Positions 1-9,519 of a stretch of DNA of 64,000 nt are shown one piece after another. The position numbers were made by a program, and so were the translations under genes. Each line of letters opens with the position of its first letter. Within the stretch, counting starts at the first letter, position 1. The notes beneath the pieces are model-generated. The model saw only the letters and a program-made list of their open reading frames with translations. It had not been told where the DNA came from and searched no databases. Origin of the DNA: Bradyrhizobium sp. AZCC 1719 (GTDB taxonomy: Bacteria > Pseudomonadota > Alphaproteobacteria > Rhizobiales > Xanthobacteraceae). The DNA lies in assembly GCF_036924525.1 (NCBI RefSeq), contig NZ_JAZHRU010000001.1, forward strand, positions 3,315,001 to 3,379,000, written 5' to 3'.

Positions 1-120
1 GGGCGGGCACCGACGCAAATCCATCCCGCCCTGATGCTCAATGACGAGCAAGGTCAGCCCCACAAAAGGGTGCAGGAGATTCTGGCCGGGAAGGGAACCT
101 TGCCGCTCGCGAACCTGTAA
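1..120 (+). CDS. C-terminal fragment of an unidentified protein
   Basis: Frame 1 is open from the left edge to a TAA at 118-120 and encodes 39 residues ending in LPLANL. The fragment is hydrophilic and has no motif I recognise, so no function is given. It reads on the same strand as the S49 peptidase gene that starts 250 bases later, but the small reverse-strand ORF lies between them. The open frame alone is weak evidence at this length. Confidence 0.4.
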   Translation, partial: GRAPTQIHPALMLNDEQGQPHKRVQEILAGKGTLPLANL

Positions 121-147
121 AGTCGGCCCGCAACTCCCAATTACTCG

Positions 148-246
148 CTACTGCGGAAGCGTCTCTGACTGTTGTTTGGGCGCCGACGTAAAATGAATCG
201 CGGTCAGAAGGCTGCCGATGAGCATTATCAGCAGGTAGATTTTCAT
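148..246 (-). CDS. Small single-span membrane protein, 32 aa
   Basis: A 32-codon frame starts at the ATG complementary to 244-246 and begins MKIYLLIMLIGSLLTAIHF, a clear hydrophobic span, followed by a short polar tail. A GGAG ribosome binding site lies six bases upstream of this ATG, which is why I prefer it to the longer frame starting at 333. The function is unknown. It is transcribed away from the S49 peptidase gene. The good ribosome site and the single membrane span support a real small protein, but the length makes chance possible. Confidence 0.45.
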   Translation of the reverse strand: MKIYLLIMLIGSLLTAIHFTSAPKQQSETLPQ

Positions 247-369
247 GTCAGTCTCCGCTGCGCCATTGCAGTCTCTCGTCTGCAATGCAAAAGGCATTCC
301 TGCCAAAAGGCGTTCCGGCCTTTCCAATGACATTGGCGTGATAAAAAATGGTTAATTCGAGGTAACGGC

Positions 370-1275
370 ATGAGTGAACAATTAAGTGATCGCACGGGAT
401 TGCCGGGCCTCATTGACGGGATGAAACGATTCATTCCGGCAAAATTCCGGCGAGACGCTGCGGTCGTTCCGGTGGTTCGCCTGTCGGGCGTTATCGGTGC
501 GGTGACGCCATTGCGGCCGGGCCTGACGCTGGCCGGCATCGCCAAAACGCTCGAACGCGCGTTCGCCACCCGACACGCCAAGGCGGTGGCGCTGGTGATC
601 AATTCGCCCGGCGGCTCGCCGGTGCAATCACGTCAGATCTATTTGCGGATCAGGCAGCTTGCTGCGGAAAAGAAACTGCCGGTGCTGGTGTTCGTCGAGG
701 ACGTCGCAGCATCCGGCGGCTACATGATCGCCTGCGCGGGCGACGAGATATTCTGCGATCCGTCCTCGATCCTCGGCTCGATCGGCGTGGTCGGCGGCAG
801 TTTCGGCTTTCAGGACTTGATCAAGAGGATCGGTGTTGAGCGGCGGCTTTACACGGCAGGCGAGCACAAGGCGATGCTGGACCCCTTCCTGCCCGAAGAC
901 CCAGATGACGTCGCCCGCCTGAAGACGCTTCAGCGCGAGATTCACGCCATCTTCATCGCGCTGGTCAAAGGCAGCCGCGGTGCGCGCCTCAAGGGGGCCG
1001 ATGACGTCCTGTTCACTGGCGAGTACTGGGCGGGCGAGAGGTCGGTGTCGCTCGGCCTTGCGGACAAGATCGGCGATCTCCGCTCGACGCTGCGCGAGCG
1101 CTATGGCGACAAAGTGCTGACGCCCGTCATCGTGCCGGCAAGCGGGATGCTGGCCGGGCTCTTGGGCCGCAGATCGCCGGGCGCGGGCTCGCTGGCCGAC
1201 GGTATCGGGGGATTGCCGGATGACCTGATTTCGGCGCTGGAGACCCGGGCCATTTGGGCCAAATTCGGGTTCTAG
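370..1275 (+). CDS. S49 family serine peptidase (SppA-like)
   Basis: This 301-residue protein has the SppA/protease IV fold signature. It has a crotonase-like core with INSPGGSPVQS and the nucleophile serine in VAASGGYMIACAGDEIF, followed by GSIGVVGG. The downstream GEHKAMLDPF segment matches the place of the conserved lysine region of short (36 kDa type) S49 peptidases. There is no obvious signal peptide or membrane anchor at the N terminus, so it may be cytoplasmic or peripheral, whereas E. coli SppA is membrane anchored. In the family these enzymes degrade signal peptides and membrane protein fragments; here that role is inferred. The start ATG follows AGGTAACGGC with a weak ribosome site. 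Confidence 0.88.
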   Translation: MSEQLSDRTGLPGLIDGMKRFIPAKFRRDAAVVPVVRLSGVIGAVTPLRPGLTLAGIAKTLERAFATRHAKAVALVINSPGGSPVQSRQIYLRIRQLAAEKKLPVLVFVEDVAASGGYMIACAGDEIFCDPSSILGSIGVVGGSFGFQDLIKRIGVERRLYTAGEHKAMLDPFLPEDPDDVARLKTLQREIHAIFIALVKGSRGARLKGADDVLFTGEYWAGERSVSLGLADKIGDLRSTLRERYGDKVLTPVIVPASGMLAGLLGRRSPGAGSLADGIGGLPDDLISALETRAIWAKFGF

Positions 1276-1361
1276 AGCGTTTTCAAGCGAAAGCCTGCCC
1301 CGGACTTGATCCGGGGTGGACACCGGCTCGCGTCAAGAAAACGCGTCAAAATAAGAAGCCA

Positions 1362-1394
1362 GAGCCCGGTTCTGATTCAATCAGAACCGGGCTC
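1362..1394. repeat. Perfect 16-bp inverted repeat in a Bradyrhizobium-type dispersed element
   Basis: The arms GAGCCCGGTTCTGATT and AATCAGAACCGGGCTC flank a single C. It sits at the end of a longer stretch (about 1274-1360) starting AGAGCGTTTTCAAGCGAAAG and containing AAGAAAACGCGTCAAAA, which I recognise as a repeat common between Bradyrhizobium genes. It could act as a terminator-like hairpin downstream of the S49 peptidase, but there is no T run. Confidence 0.7.
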
Positions 1395-1486
1395 CAGGCT
1401 GGGCGCACCCGCGCCATTTAGTCCCAAAAGCACAATTGCGGCGCAGGCCGGCTTCGGCGAGAATGTAATCCATTGGGGGCTGACAC

Positions 1487-1699
1487 GTGAACGACAAGGA
1501 TCGACCGATGCCGCCGCTGATCGCATTCGCAGGTGCCCTGGGAGGGCTCGCCGTGGTCCGCTGGGCCTACAAGACTGCTGTCCGTATCAACAGGGAACTC
1601 GAAGAGGCACGGCTGGCGCGCGTCGCCGAGGCCACCCGGACGGCCGATATCCCGACGCTGCGCCGCGACCCCGTCACCGGCGCCTACCGGCCGGGTTGA
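1487..1699 (+). CDS. Small conserved membrane-associated protein, 70 aa
   Basis: The frame uses a GTG start (1487) and encodes a 70-residue protein with one hydrophobic segment, [20 protein letters not shown], near the N terminus. A charged helix [17 protein letters not shown] and a short tail ending [10 protein letters not shown] follow. The layout suggests an N-terminal membrane anchor with a cytoplasmic helix. I recognise it only as a hypothetical protein of the Bradyrhizobium type; no function can be given. It stands alone between two repeat elements upstream of glyQ. Confidence 0.65.
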   Translation: MNDKDRPMPPLIAFAGALGGLAVVRWAYKTAVRINRELEEARLARVAEATRTADIPTLRRDPVTGAYRPG

Positions 1700-1708
1700 C
1701 CTGAAACG

Positions 1709-1797
1709 CGTCATGCCCGGGCTTGTCCCGGGCATCCACGCCCTTGGCTCACCAATAAGGAAGAACGTGGATGGCCGGGACAAGCCCGGGCATGACG
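1709..1797. repeat. Long palindromic intergenic repeat (CGTCATGCCCGGG family)
   Basis: The left arm starts CGTCATGCCCGGGCTTGTCC (1709) and its reverse complement ends at 1797, giving arms of about 32 bases with one mismatch around a loop of about 25 bases. Each arm also holds a smaller GCCCGGG/CCCGGGC hairpin. A shorter relative lies at 9520-9543. This is a dispersed REP-like element, not a gene. Confidence 0.8.
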
Positions 1798-1910
1798 GAG
1801 AGAGCACGAACTGTCGCGCTTTGGCATCCCGGCATCGCCTTGATTCCCTGCCCCTACGCCGATACGGTCCCGCGCACTTCAAACCCCCCTTCGCGAGACC
1901 GATTCTGCTG

Positions 1911-2846
1911 ATGGACGCTTTGCCTGCCCATATGCGCCCGGAACGTTCGTTCCAGGGCTTCATCCTTGCTCTCCAGCGGTTCTGGGCGGAGCAGGGCTGC
2001 GTGATCCTGCAGCCCTACGACATGGAAATGGGCGCAGGCACCTTCCATCCGGCGACGACGCTGCGCGCGCTCGGGCCGAAGCGCTGGAATGCGGCCTATG
2101 TGCAGCCCTCGCGCCGGCCGAAGGACGGCCGCTACGGTGAGAACCCCAACCGGCTGCAGCACTATTATCAGTTTCAGGTGATCATGAAGCCGTCGCCGTC
2201 GAACCTTCAGGACCTCTACCTGAAGTCGCTGGCCGCGATCGGCATCGATTCAGGGATCCACGACATCCGCTTCGTCGAGGACGATTGGGAAAGCCCGACG
2301 CTCGGCGCATGGGGGCTGGGCTGGGAGTGCTGGTGCGACGGCATGGAAGTCAGCCAGTTCACTTACTTCCAGCAGGTCGCAGGCGTCGAATGCGCACCGG
2401 TTTCCGGTGAGCTCACCTACGGGCTCGAGCGGCTTGCGATGTATGTTCAGGGCGTCGACCGCGTCTACGATCTCAACTTCAACGGCCGCGAGGGCGCCGA
2501 CAAGGTCACCTATGGCGACGTCTTCCTGCAGGCCGAGCAGGAATATTCGCGGCACAATTTCGAGCACGCCGATACGGCGATGCTGTTCGAGCAGTTCAAG
2601 ATGGCCGAAGACGCCTGCAAGAAATATCTCGCAACCGGATGGAAGGAGGGCGGCAATCAGAAGGAGCATCTGATGGCGCTGCCGGCCTATGACCAGTGCA
2701 TCAAGGCGAGCCATGTCTTCAATCTGCTCGATGCGCGCGGCGTGATTTCGGTGACGGAGCGGCAGAGCTACATCATGCGCGTGCGCGAACTGGCAAAGGC
2801 CTGCGGCGAAGCCTGGGTTCACACCGAAGCGGGCAGGGCGGTCTGA
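1911..2846 (+). CDS. glyQ: Glycyl-tRNA synthetase alpha subunit
   Basis: This 311-residue subunit of the bacterial alpha2beta2 glycyl-tRNA synthetase holds the class II catalytic core that activates glycine and charges tRNA-Gly. Family blocks are clear: [76 protein letters not shown] and [14 protein letters not shown] start at [14 protein letters not shown] (1911). The frame stays open upstream to 1533, but that part lacks family sequence and crosses the palindromic repeat. An alternative ATG is at 1932. Its TGA overlaps the glyS ATG by one base, as expected for equimolar subunits. Confidence 0.97.
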   Translation: MDALPAHMRPERSFQGFILALQRFWAEQGCVILQPYDMEMGAGTFHPATTLRALGPKRWNAAYVQPSRRPKDGRYGENPNRLQHYYQFQVIMKPSPSNLQDLYLKSLAAIGIDSGIHDIRFVEDDWESPTLGAWGLGWECWCDGMEVSQFTYFQQVAGVECAPVSGELTYGLERLAMYVQGVDRVYDLNFNGREGADKVTYGDVFLQAEQEYSRHNFEHADTAMLFEQFKMAEDACKKYLATGWKEGGNQKEHLMALPAYDQCIKASHVFNLLDARGVISVTERQSYIMRVRELAKACGEAWVHTEAGRAV

Positions 2847-4945
2847 TGCCTGATCTTCTGCTGGAACTGTTTTCCGAAGAAATCCCCGCGCGCATGCAGG
2901 CGAAGGCGGCGGACGATCTGCGCCGCATGGTGACCGACAAGCTCGTCGCCGAGGGCCTGGTCTATGAAGGCGCGAGAGCCTTCGCGACGCCGCGGCGGCT
3001 GGCGCTGACCGTGCACGGCGTTCCGACGCGGCAGTCCGACCTCAAGGAAGAGCGCCGCGGCCCACGCGTCGGAGGGCCCGATGCCGCGATCCAGGGATTT
3101 TTGAAGGCGACCGGTCTGACCAGGATCGAAGACGCCAAGATCCAGACCGACCCGAAGAAGGGCGACTTCTACATCGCCCTGATCGAAAAGCCGGGCCGCG
3201 CCACCATCGATGTGCTCGCCGAGATTCTGCCGGTCATTATCCGAACCTTCCCGTGGCCGAAGTCGATGCGCTGGGGCGCGCGTTCGACCAAATCGGGTTC
3301 GCTCTCCTGGGTGCGGCCGCTGCACTCGATCATCGCGACCTTCGGTCCGGAGACCGAAGAGCCCGACGTGGTGAAATTTGCCGTCGACGGCATCGAGGCC
3401 GGGCAGACCACGTTCGGCCACCGCTTCATGGCGCCGTCGGCGATCCCGGTGCGCCGCTTCGAGGATTACGAAGCCAAGCTGAAGGCGGCCAAGGTCGTGC
3501 TCGATCCGCAGGCGCGCAAGGACATCATCCTGGCGGATGCCAAGGAGTTGGCGTTCGCGCAAGGGTTTGAGCTGGTCGAGGACCAGGGGCTCTTGGACGA
3601 GGTCGCCGGCCTTGTCGAGTGGCCGGTGGCGTTGATGGGATCGTTCGACGAGGAATATCTCACGATTCCGGACGAGGTGATCCGCGCCACCATCCGCAAC
3701 AACCAGAAATGCTTTGTGGTGCGCGATCCCAAGACGGGGAAGCTCGCCAACAAGTTCATCCTCACCGCCAATATCGAAGCGACCGATGGCGGCAAGGTGA
3801 TCGTTGCCGGCAACGAGCGTGTGATCCGCGCGCGGCTGTCGGACGCAAAATTCTTCTACGAGACCGACCTGAAGACGAAGCTGGAAGACCGCCTGAAGAA
3901 GTTCGACCAGATCGTGTTTCACGAGAAGCTGGGCACGCAGGCCGAACGCATCAAGCGGATCGAACGGCTGGCGGCCGAGATCGCGCCACTGGTCGGCGCC
4001 GACGTCGCGAAGGCCAAGCGCGCCGCGCATCTGGCAAAAGCCGATCTGTTGACCGAGGTCGTCGGTGAATTCCCCGAGCTGCAGGGCCTGATGGGCAAGT
4101 ACTACGCGCAGGCGCAAGGTGAAGACCACTCTGTCGCCGCCGCGAGCGAGGACCATTACAAGCCACAGGGGCCGACTGATCGCGTACCGAGCGATCCGGT
4201 AAGCGCGGCCGTCGCACTGGCCGACAAGCTCGATACTCTGGCGGGTTTCTGGGCGATCGACGAGAAGCCGACCGGCAGCAAGGACCCCTATGCATTGCGG
4301 CGAGCAGCGCTGGGTGCAATCAGGCTGATCGTTGACAATACGCTCCGGCTACCGATCCTGAACGTGGCGAAGTCGGCATTGGCTGGTTTGCCGGAAAAGA
4401 GCGACGCCGAGGAGCTTCCGGGCGACCTCCTCGCTTTCTTCGCCGACCGCCTGAAGGTCCAACTCCGCGATCAGGGCGCGCGCCACGATCTCGTCGATGC
4501 CGTGTTTTCGCTCGGTGGCCAGGACGACCTGCTGCTCATCGTCCGCCGGGTCGAGGCGCTCGGCAAGTTCCTCGACACTGATGACGGCAAGAACCTGCTT
4601 GCAGGGACCAAGCGCGCGGGTAACATCCTCTCGATCGAGGAGAAAAGGGACAAGCGCACGTTTGACGGTGCGCCGGATGCCGGGCTCTACGCGCTTGCTG
4701 AAGAAAAGGCGCTCGCCAAGGCGATCGACCAGGTCAAGAGCGAGGCCGGAGCCGCAGTGCAGAAGGAAGATTTCGCAGCCGCGATGAGCGCGATGGCGAA
4801 GCTGCGGCCTGCCGTTGATGCGTTCTTCGACAAGGTCAAGGTCAACGATGATGAACCTGCCGTGCGCGAGAATCGACTAAAGCTTCTGAACGAAATCCGC
4901 GCGGCGACCCGCGCGGTGGCGGATTTTTCCAAGATCGAAGGCTAG
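2846..4945 (+). CDS. glyS: Glycyl-tRNA synthetase beta subunit
   Basis: The 699-residue beta subunit begins [21 protein letters not shown], the conserved GlyS N terminus. Further family blocks are [58 protein letters not shown] and [16 protein letters not shown]. The HD-like region includes [24 protein letters not shown], and the C terminus has the anticodon-binding helical domain ([19 protein letters not shown]). The ATG overlaps the glyQ stop by one base, which argues for translational coupling. An open frame upstream of this ATG (from 2696) overlaps glyQ and is not part of the protein. Length and motifs are normal. Confidence 0.97.
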   Translation: MPDLLLELFSEEIPARMQAKAADDLRRMVTDKLVAEGLVYEGARAFATPRRLALTVHGVPTRQSDLKEERRGPRVGGPDAAIQGFLKATGLTRIEDAKIQTDPKKGDFYIALIEKPGRATIDVLAEILPVIIRTFPWPKSMRWGARSTKSGSLSWVRPLHSIIATFGPETEEPDVVKFAVDGIEAGQTTFGHRFMAPSAIPVRRFEDYEAKLKAAKVVLDPQARKDIILADAKELAFAQGFELVEDQGLLDEVAGLVEWPVALMGSFDEEYLTIPDEVIRATIRNNQKCFVVRDPKTGKLANKFILTANIEATDGGKVIVAGNERVIRARLSDAKFFYETDLKTKLEDRLKKFDQIVFHEKLGTQAERIKRIERLAAEIAPLVGADVAKAKRAAHLAKADLLTEVVGEFPELQGLMGKYYAQAQGEDHSVAAASEDHYKPQGPTDRVPSDPVSAAVALADKLDTLAGFWAIDEKPTGSKDPYALRRAALGAIRLIVDNTLRLPILNVAKSALAGLPEKSDAEELPGDLLAFFADRLKVQLRDQGARHDLVDAVFSLGGQDDLLLIVRRVEALGKFLDTDDGKNLLAGTKRAGNILSIEEKRDKRTFDGAPDAGLYALAEEKALAKAIDQVKSEAGAAVQKEDFAAAMSAMAKLRPAVDAFFDKVKVNDDEPAVRENRLKLLNEIRAATRAVADFSKIEG

Positions 4946-4948
4946 ACC

Positions 4949-5551
4949 ATGGATCCTCAGACGCTCGCCGCTTATGACCAGGATGCGGCGGCGTTCGCGA
5001 AGGACTGGCTCGGCCAGCCGGCGCCCGTCGACCTGCAGGAAGTCGTCGAACGATTTTTCGTGCGCGGCGGCAATTCGGCCGATATCGGCTGCGGCTGCGG
5101 CCGCGAGGTCGCCTGGCTTCACACCCACGGCTTTTCGGCGGTGGGCTTCGATGCCTCGGAGGGCCTGCTCAACGAAGCGCGCCGGCGCTATCCGTCGTGC
5201 AAGTTCGCGCATGCCGAATTGCCCGATCTGCGCGGCATCGGGACGTTCGATAACGTGCTGTGCGAAACCGTGATTATGCATCTCGACCGCAAGGAGATTG
5301 CGGCATCGGTCCGCCGCCTGCTCGATATCGTCAAGCCCAGCGGCATTCTCTATCTGAGCTGGCGCGTCACCGAAGGCGCCGATCAGCGCGACGCGCAGGG
5401 ACGGCTTTACGCGGCGTTCGATCCGGCGGTCGTGCAGGCGGAGCTGAAGGCCGCGACCGTATTGCTCGACGAAGAGATCGTCAGCGCCTCATCGGGAAAG
5501 AAGATTCACCGGCTGGTGGTGAAGAAGCCTGGATTGGAAATCAGGGAGTAG
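4949..5551 (+). CDS. SAM-dependent methyltransferase (class I)
   Basis: This 200-residue protein carries the SAM-binding glycine motif I as SADIGCGCGREVAWL (about residues 44-58), with VGFDASEGLL as the acidic motif II region and NVLCETVIMHL as the post-II strand. This is the Methyltransf_11/25 type Rossmann fold. The substrate is not evident. The ATG lies three bases after the glyS stop, so it is probably cotranscribed with glyQS. That position is common in related genomes to my knowledge, but it gives no direct clue to the substrate. A short acidic N-terminal helical segment precedes the fold. Confidence 0.85.
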   Translation: MDPQTLAAYDQDAAAFAKDWLGQPAPVDLQEVVERFFVRGGNSADIGCGCGREVAWLHTHGFSAVGFDASEGLLNEARRRYPSCKFAHAELPDLRGIGTFDNVLCETVIMHLDRKEIAASVRRLLDIVKPSGILYLSWRVTEGADQRDAQGRLYAAFDPAVVQAELKAATVLLDEEIVSASSGKKIHRLVVKKPGLEIRE

Positions 5552-5552
5552 C

Positions 5553-5646
5553 TGTAGGGTGGGCAAAGCGAAGCGTGCCCACCATTCACACCCACGATCC
5601 GGATAGATGGTGGGCACGGCGCAAGAGCACCTTTGCCCACCCTACA
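5553..5646. repeat. Dispersed palindromic repeat, family A, copy 1
   Basis: It begins TGTAGGGTGGGCAAAGCG and ends with the inverted form TTTGCCCACCCTACA, with an internal GTGCCCACCAT / ATGGTGGGCAC pair. Two more copies lie at 18598-18676 and 25754-25843. All three sit directly downstream of genes. It has no coding content. Confidence 0.85.
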
Positions 5647-5660
5647 GGACTGCACCGCGC

Positions 5661-5697
5661 AAAAAAGACCCCGCCCGGAGGGGACGCCGGGCGGGGC
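5661..5697 (-). terminator. Rho-independent terminator of the DUF1236 gene
   Basis: Read on the minus strand, a GC-rich stem (GCCCCGCCCGG pairing with CCGGGCGGGGTC, eight-base loop) is followed by six T residues (complement of 5661-5666). It lies about 70 bases downstream of the stop of the DUF1236 gene. Confidence 0.75.
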
Positions 5698-5768
5698 TTC
5701 TTGTCCGGTCGTATCTCGCGCACATCCGCTTGCGCGGCGCCCGGACCAATCGTTCAGGCTACTGAAGG

Positions 5769-6125
5769 TCAATCGACCACCTGAACGATGCGACGCGAAC
5801 GCGGTTCGACCAAGATCGTCTGGCCGTTCACCACGGTGTAGCGATAGGGCGTCACCCCGAACGATTGCGGCACGTCGTAGTAGGTCACGCCGGCTTCCGG
5901 CAGCACGGTGCCAACCGTCACACGCTCGGAAATCGTGTAATTCGGCACGCGTTCACGCACGATGTATTCGCGGAAGGCCGGACGCACGTCGGGCGAGATG
6001 CCTTCATGCTCACCGATGACGACCGTGCTGCCGCCGCCTGTGCCGATCGTGGTCTGCGCCTGAGCTGCGATCGGGACCGCCATCGCGCCCGCGATCGCCG
6101 CAATGGCAATTAGTCTGTTCCGCAT
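5769..6125 (-). CDS. DUF1236 domain secreted protein
   Basis: The 118-residue product begins MRNRLIAIAAIAGAMAVPIAAQAQ, a standard Sec signal peptide with likely cleavage after AQA. A DUF1236 domain fills the rest, with the typical ending YDVPQSFGVTPYRYTVVNGQ followed by ILVEPRSRRIVQVVD. I use the ATG at 6125 because AAGGAG lies six bases upstream; a longer frame from 6170 lacks such support. DUF1236 proteins are short periplasmic or outer-layer proteins of rhizobia with no defined biochemical role. The gene is a single transcription unit ending in the terminator at 5661-5697. Confidence 0.85.
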   Translation of the reverse strand: MRNRLIAIAAIAGAMAVPIAAQAQTTIGTGGGSTVVIGEHEGISPDVRPAFREYIVRERVPNYTISERVTVGTVLPEAGVTYYDVPQSFGVTPYRYTVVNGQTILVEPRSRRIVQVVD

Positions 6126-6366
6126 AGTGAACTCCTTCGCGAGAAGAGGTGCCGGCTTTCGCCAGCACACACAATGCGGGCCAATTCATCCCGTGCGGCA
6201 TTGTTCCGGAAAAAGCGCGGCCTCATTCGCGGCATTTCTGGGGAATTGTTGCGGAGGTTGGAACCCATTGAAGCGGTTGAGCGTCTTGCTATTCCCGAAC
6301 CGCGCCAGCGGTTAAGTTGCCGCCCTCGATTCGATTTCTTCCCACCCCGATCATCCGGAGATTTCA

Positions 6367-6522
6367 ATGACCATCACCGCCACGCATGTTCCTGCGATCG
6401 TTGCTCTGCTCGCCGGGATTTTCATCCTGATCATGCCGCGGCTGCTCAACTACATCGTCGCGATCTACCTGATCTTCGTCGGCCTGGTGGGTCTCGGCGT
6501 GCTCAAGATGTTCAAGTTCTAG
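6367..6522 (+). CDS. DUF3096 small membrane protein, 51 aa
   Basis: A 51-residue frame starts at the ATG at 6367, with GGAG six bases upstream. The product is MTITATHVPAIVALLAGIFI followed by LIMPRLLNYIVAIYLIFVGL and VGLGVLKMFKF: two short hydrophobic helices joined by a PRLLNYI turn. This matches the DUF3096 family of tiny inner-membrane proteins as I remember it. The function is unknown. It lies alone, 92 bases before the PPDK start. Confidence 0.8.
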   Translation: MTITATHVPAIVALLAGIFILIMPRLLNYIVAIYLIFVGLVGLGVLKMFKF

Positions 6523-6614
6523 CACTGGAAAGCGGGGTTTCGCGGCTTGCGCGGAACCCCTCAAAATGGTGTAAGGCGCGCAATCTTCTTCCCTTTTTCG
6601 GATAGTTGGAATCC

Positions 6615-9485
6615 ATGGCCAAAGCCGTCGCGAAGTCCAAGAAGGCTGCAGTGAAATCTGTAGCGAAATCAAAGCCATCCGCCCGGCCGAAGGCCGCGCC
6701 GCAGGCCTCGGCCCGCAAAGCGCTGAAGAAGGCCCCGGCCAAGCCGGTCGCCAAGGTCGCGGCCAAGAAGGCTGCCGTCCGCAAGCCTGCCGCCGAGGCG
6801 GTAAAATCCGGCAAGTGGGTCTATACCTTCGGCGACGGCAAGGCCGAGGGCAAAGCGGGCCTGCGCGAACTGCTCGGCGGCAAGGGCGCCAACCTCGCCG
6901 AGATGGCCAATTTGGGCCTGCCGGTGCCTCCGGGCTTCACCATTCCGACCTCGGTCTGCACCTATTTCTACGCGCATGACAAAACCTATCCGCCCGCGCT
7001 GAAGGCGCAGGTCGACAAGGCGCTTGAGCATGTCGGCAAGCTGACCGGCAAGGCATTCGGCGATTCCAAGAATCCGCTGCTGGTGTCGGTCCGCTCCGGC
7101 GGCCGCGCCTCGATGCCGGGCATGATGGACACCGTGCTCAATCTCGGCCTCAACGACAAAACGGTCGAAGCGCTCGCCGAGCTCTCCGGCGATCGCCGCT
7201 TTGCCTATGACAGCTATCGCCGCTTCATCACGATGTATTCGGACGTGGTGCTCGGCTTTGAGCATCATCACTTCGAGGACATTCTCGACACCTTCAAGGA
7301 CAGCCAGGGCTACACGCTCGACACTGATCTCACCGGCGACGACTGGGTCGAACTGGTCGGCAAGTACAAGGAAGCGGTGGCGCGCGAGACCGGCAGGGAT
7401 TTCCCGCAGGACCCGCACGAGCAATTGTGGGGCGCGATCGGCGCGGTGTTCTCATCCTGGATGAACGCGCGCGCGGTGACCTACCGCCGCCTGCACGACA
7501 TTCCGGAATCCTGGGGCACCGCGGTCAACGTGCAGGCCATGGTGTTCGGCAATATGGGCGAAACGTCTGCGACCGGTGTTGCGTTCACGCGCAATCCCTC
7601 GACCGGCGAGAGCAAGCTGTACGGCGAATTCCTGATCAACGCGCAGGGGGAGGACGTGGTGGCGGGCATCCGCACGCCGCAGGACATCACCGAGGAAGCG
7701 CGCCAGGAATCCGGTTCCGACAAGCCGTCGATGGAAAGCGCGATGCCGGAGGCCTTCAAGGAACTGACGCGGTTCTACACGCTGCTCGAAAAGCACTACC
7801 GCGACATGCAGGACATGGAGTTCACGGTCGAGCAGGGCAAGTTGTGGATGCTGCAGACCCGCGGCGGCAAGCGCACCGCGAAGGCTGCGCTGCGCATCGC
7901 GGTCGAGCTCGCCAACGAAGGCCTGATCTCGAAGAAGGACGCGGTGATGCGGATCGATCCGGCTTCGCTGGATCAATTGCTGCATCCGACCATCGATCCC
8001 CAGGCCAAGCGCGACGTGATTGCGACCGGTCTGCCGGCCTCGCCCGGCGCCGCTTCCGGCGAGATCGTGTTCTCATCCGATGAAGCCGCGAAACTTCAGG
8101 CCGATGGCCGCAACGTCATTCTGGTGCGCGTCGAGACCAGTCCGGAAGACATTCACGGCATGCACGCCGCCGAAGGCATTTTGACCACCCGTGGCGGCAT
8201 GACTTCGCACGCTGCGGTGGTCGCGCGCGGTATGGGCAAGCCCTGCGTCTCCGGCTGCGGCGCCATTCGCGTCGACTATGGCCGCGGCACGATGAGTGTG
8301 GGCTCCCGCACCTTCAAGACCGGCGACGTCATCACCATCGACGGCTCGCTCGGCCAGGTGCTGGCCGGCAAGATGCCGATGATCGAGCCGAAACTGTCGG
8401 GCGAGTTCGGCACGCTGATGGGCTGGGCCGATGCGGTCCGCAAGCTCGGCGTTCGCGTCAACGGCGACACGCCTGACGACGCGCGCACCGCCGTGAAGTT
8501 CGGCGCCGAGGGCATCGGGCTGTGCCGCACCGAGCACATGTTCTTCGAGGAAACCCGCATCCGCACCGTGCGCGAGATGATCCTTTCCGAGGACGAACAG
8601 TCGCGCCGCGCGGCGCTGTCAAAACTGTTGCCGATGCAGCGCGCCGATTTCGTCGAGCTGTTCGAGATCATGAAGGGCCTGCCCGTCACGATCCGCCTGC
8701 TCGATCCGCCGCTGCATGAATTCCTGCCGCACACCCAGGCCGAGATCGAGGAAGTCGCGCGCGCGATGAACACCGATCCGCGCAAGCTCGCCGATCGCGC
8801 CCGCGATCTCGCCGAGTTCAACCCGATGCTGGGCTTCCGCGGCTGCCGTCTTGCGATCGCCTATCCCGAGATCGCCGAAATGCAAGCGCGCGCGATCTTC
8901 GAAGCGGCGGTCGAAGCCGAGAAGCGCACCGGCGAGGCCGTCGGTCTGGAGGTGATGGTGCCGCTGATCGCGACCAAGGCCGAGTTCGACCTGGTCAAGG
9001 CGCGGATCGACGCCACCGCGCAGGCGGTGATGAAGGAGACCGGCAAGAAGCTCGCTTATCAAGTTGGTACGATGATCGAGCTGCCGCGTGCGTGCCTGCT
9101 GGCCGGCGATGTCGCCCAGACCGCGGAGTTCTTCTCGTTCGGCACCAACGACCTGACCCAGACTACCTACGGCATCAGCCGCGACGACGCCGCGAGTTTC
9201 CTCGGCACCTATGTCAGCAAGGGAATTCTCGAGATCGATCCGTTCATCTCGGTCGATCGCGATGGCGTGGGCGAGCTGGTGAAGATCGGCGTCAGCCGTG
9301 GTCGCAAGACACGGCCTAATTTGAAGGTCGGCATTTGCGGTGAGCATGGCGGCGATCCCGCCTCGGTGGCGTTCTGCCACGAGATCGGGCTCGACTACGT
9401 TTCGTGCTCGCCCTACCGCGTGCCGATCGCACGGCTTGCCGCCGCCCAGGCCGCGCTCGGCAAGAAGATTGAGAGTCAGGCGTAG
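6615..9485 (+). CDS. ppdK: Pyruvate, phosphate dikinase with basic N-terminal extension
   Basis: This 956-residue enzyme interconverts pyruvate, ATP and Pi with phosphoenolpyruvate, AMP and PPi. The N-terminal nucleotide-binding domain starts with WVYTFGDGKAEGKAGLRELLGGKGANLAEM and contains SVRSGGRASMPGMMDTVLNLG. The phosphohistidine domain has GGMTSHAAVVARGMGKPC (His at about residue 532). The C-terminal TIM barrel includes FGTNDLTQTTYGISRDDA, and the catalytic cysteine lies in YVSCSPYRVPIARLAAAQA (about 931). Residues 1-70 are an unusual Lys/Ala/Pro-rich extension resembling histone H1 tails, not part of the usual roughly 880-residue enzyme. I start at ATG 6615; TTG 6606 would add three residues. 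Confidence 0.96.
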   Translation: MAKAVAKSKKAAVKSVAKSKPSARPKAAPQASARKALKKAPAKPVAKVAAKKAAVRKPAAEAVKSGKWVYTFGDGKAEGKAGLRELLGGKGANLAEMANLGLPVPPGFTIPTSVCTYFYAHDKTYPPALKAQVDKALEHVGKLTGKAFGDSKNPLLVSVRSGGRASMPGMMDTVLNLGLNDKTVEALAELSGDRRFAYDSYRRFITMYSDVVLGFEHHHFEDILDTFKDSQGYTLDTDLTGDDWVELVGKYKEAVARETGRDFPQDPHEQLWGAIGAVFSSWMNARAVTYRRLHDIPESWGTAVNVQAMVFGNMGETSATGVAFTRNPSTGESKLYGEFLINAQGEDVVAGIRTPQDITEEARQESGSDKPSMESAMPEAFKELTRFYTLLEKHYRDMQDMEFTVEQGKLWMLQTRGGKRTAKAALRIAVELANEGLISKKDAVMRIDPASLDQLLHPTIDPQAKRDVIATGLPASPGAASGEIVFSSDEAAKLQADGRNVILVRVETSPEDIHGMHAAEGILTTRGGMTSHAAVVARGMGKPCVSGCGAIRVDYGRGTMSVGSRTFKTGDVITIDGSLGQVLAGKMPMIEPKLSGEFGTLMGWADAVRKLGVRVNGDTPDDARTAVKFGAEGIGLCRTEHMFFEETRIRTVREMILSEDEQSRRAALSKLLPMQRADFVELFEIMKGLPVTIRLLDPPLHEFLPHTQAEIEEVARAMNTDPRKLADRARDLAEFNPMLGFRGCRLAIAYPEIAEMQARAIFEAAVEAEKRTGEAVGLEVMVPLIATKAEFDLVKARIDATAQAVMKETGKKLAYQVGTMIELPRACLLAGDVAQTAEFFSFGTNDLTQTTYGISRDDAASFLGTYVSKGILEIDPFISVDRDGVGELVKIGVSRGRKTRPNLKVGICGEHGGDPASVAFCHEIGLDYVSCSPYRVPIARLAAAQAALGKKIESQA

Positions 9486-9519
9486 GGCTTCTTCGATAAC
9501 CATAACGCAACAGGATGTG

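Noticed and set aside
2696..2845. Upstream extension of glyS and, likewise, of glyQ (1533-1910)
   Set aside because: The extensions overlap glyQ or a palindromic repeat and lack family sequence; the conserved N termini begin at 2846 and 1911.
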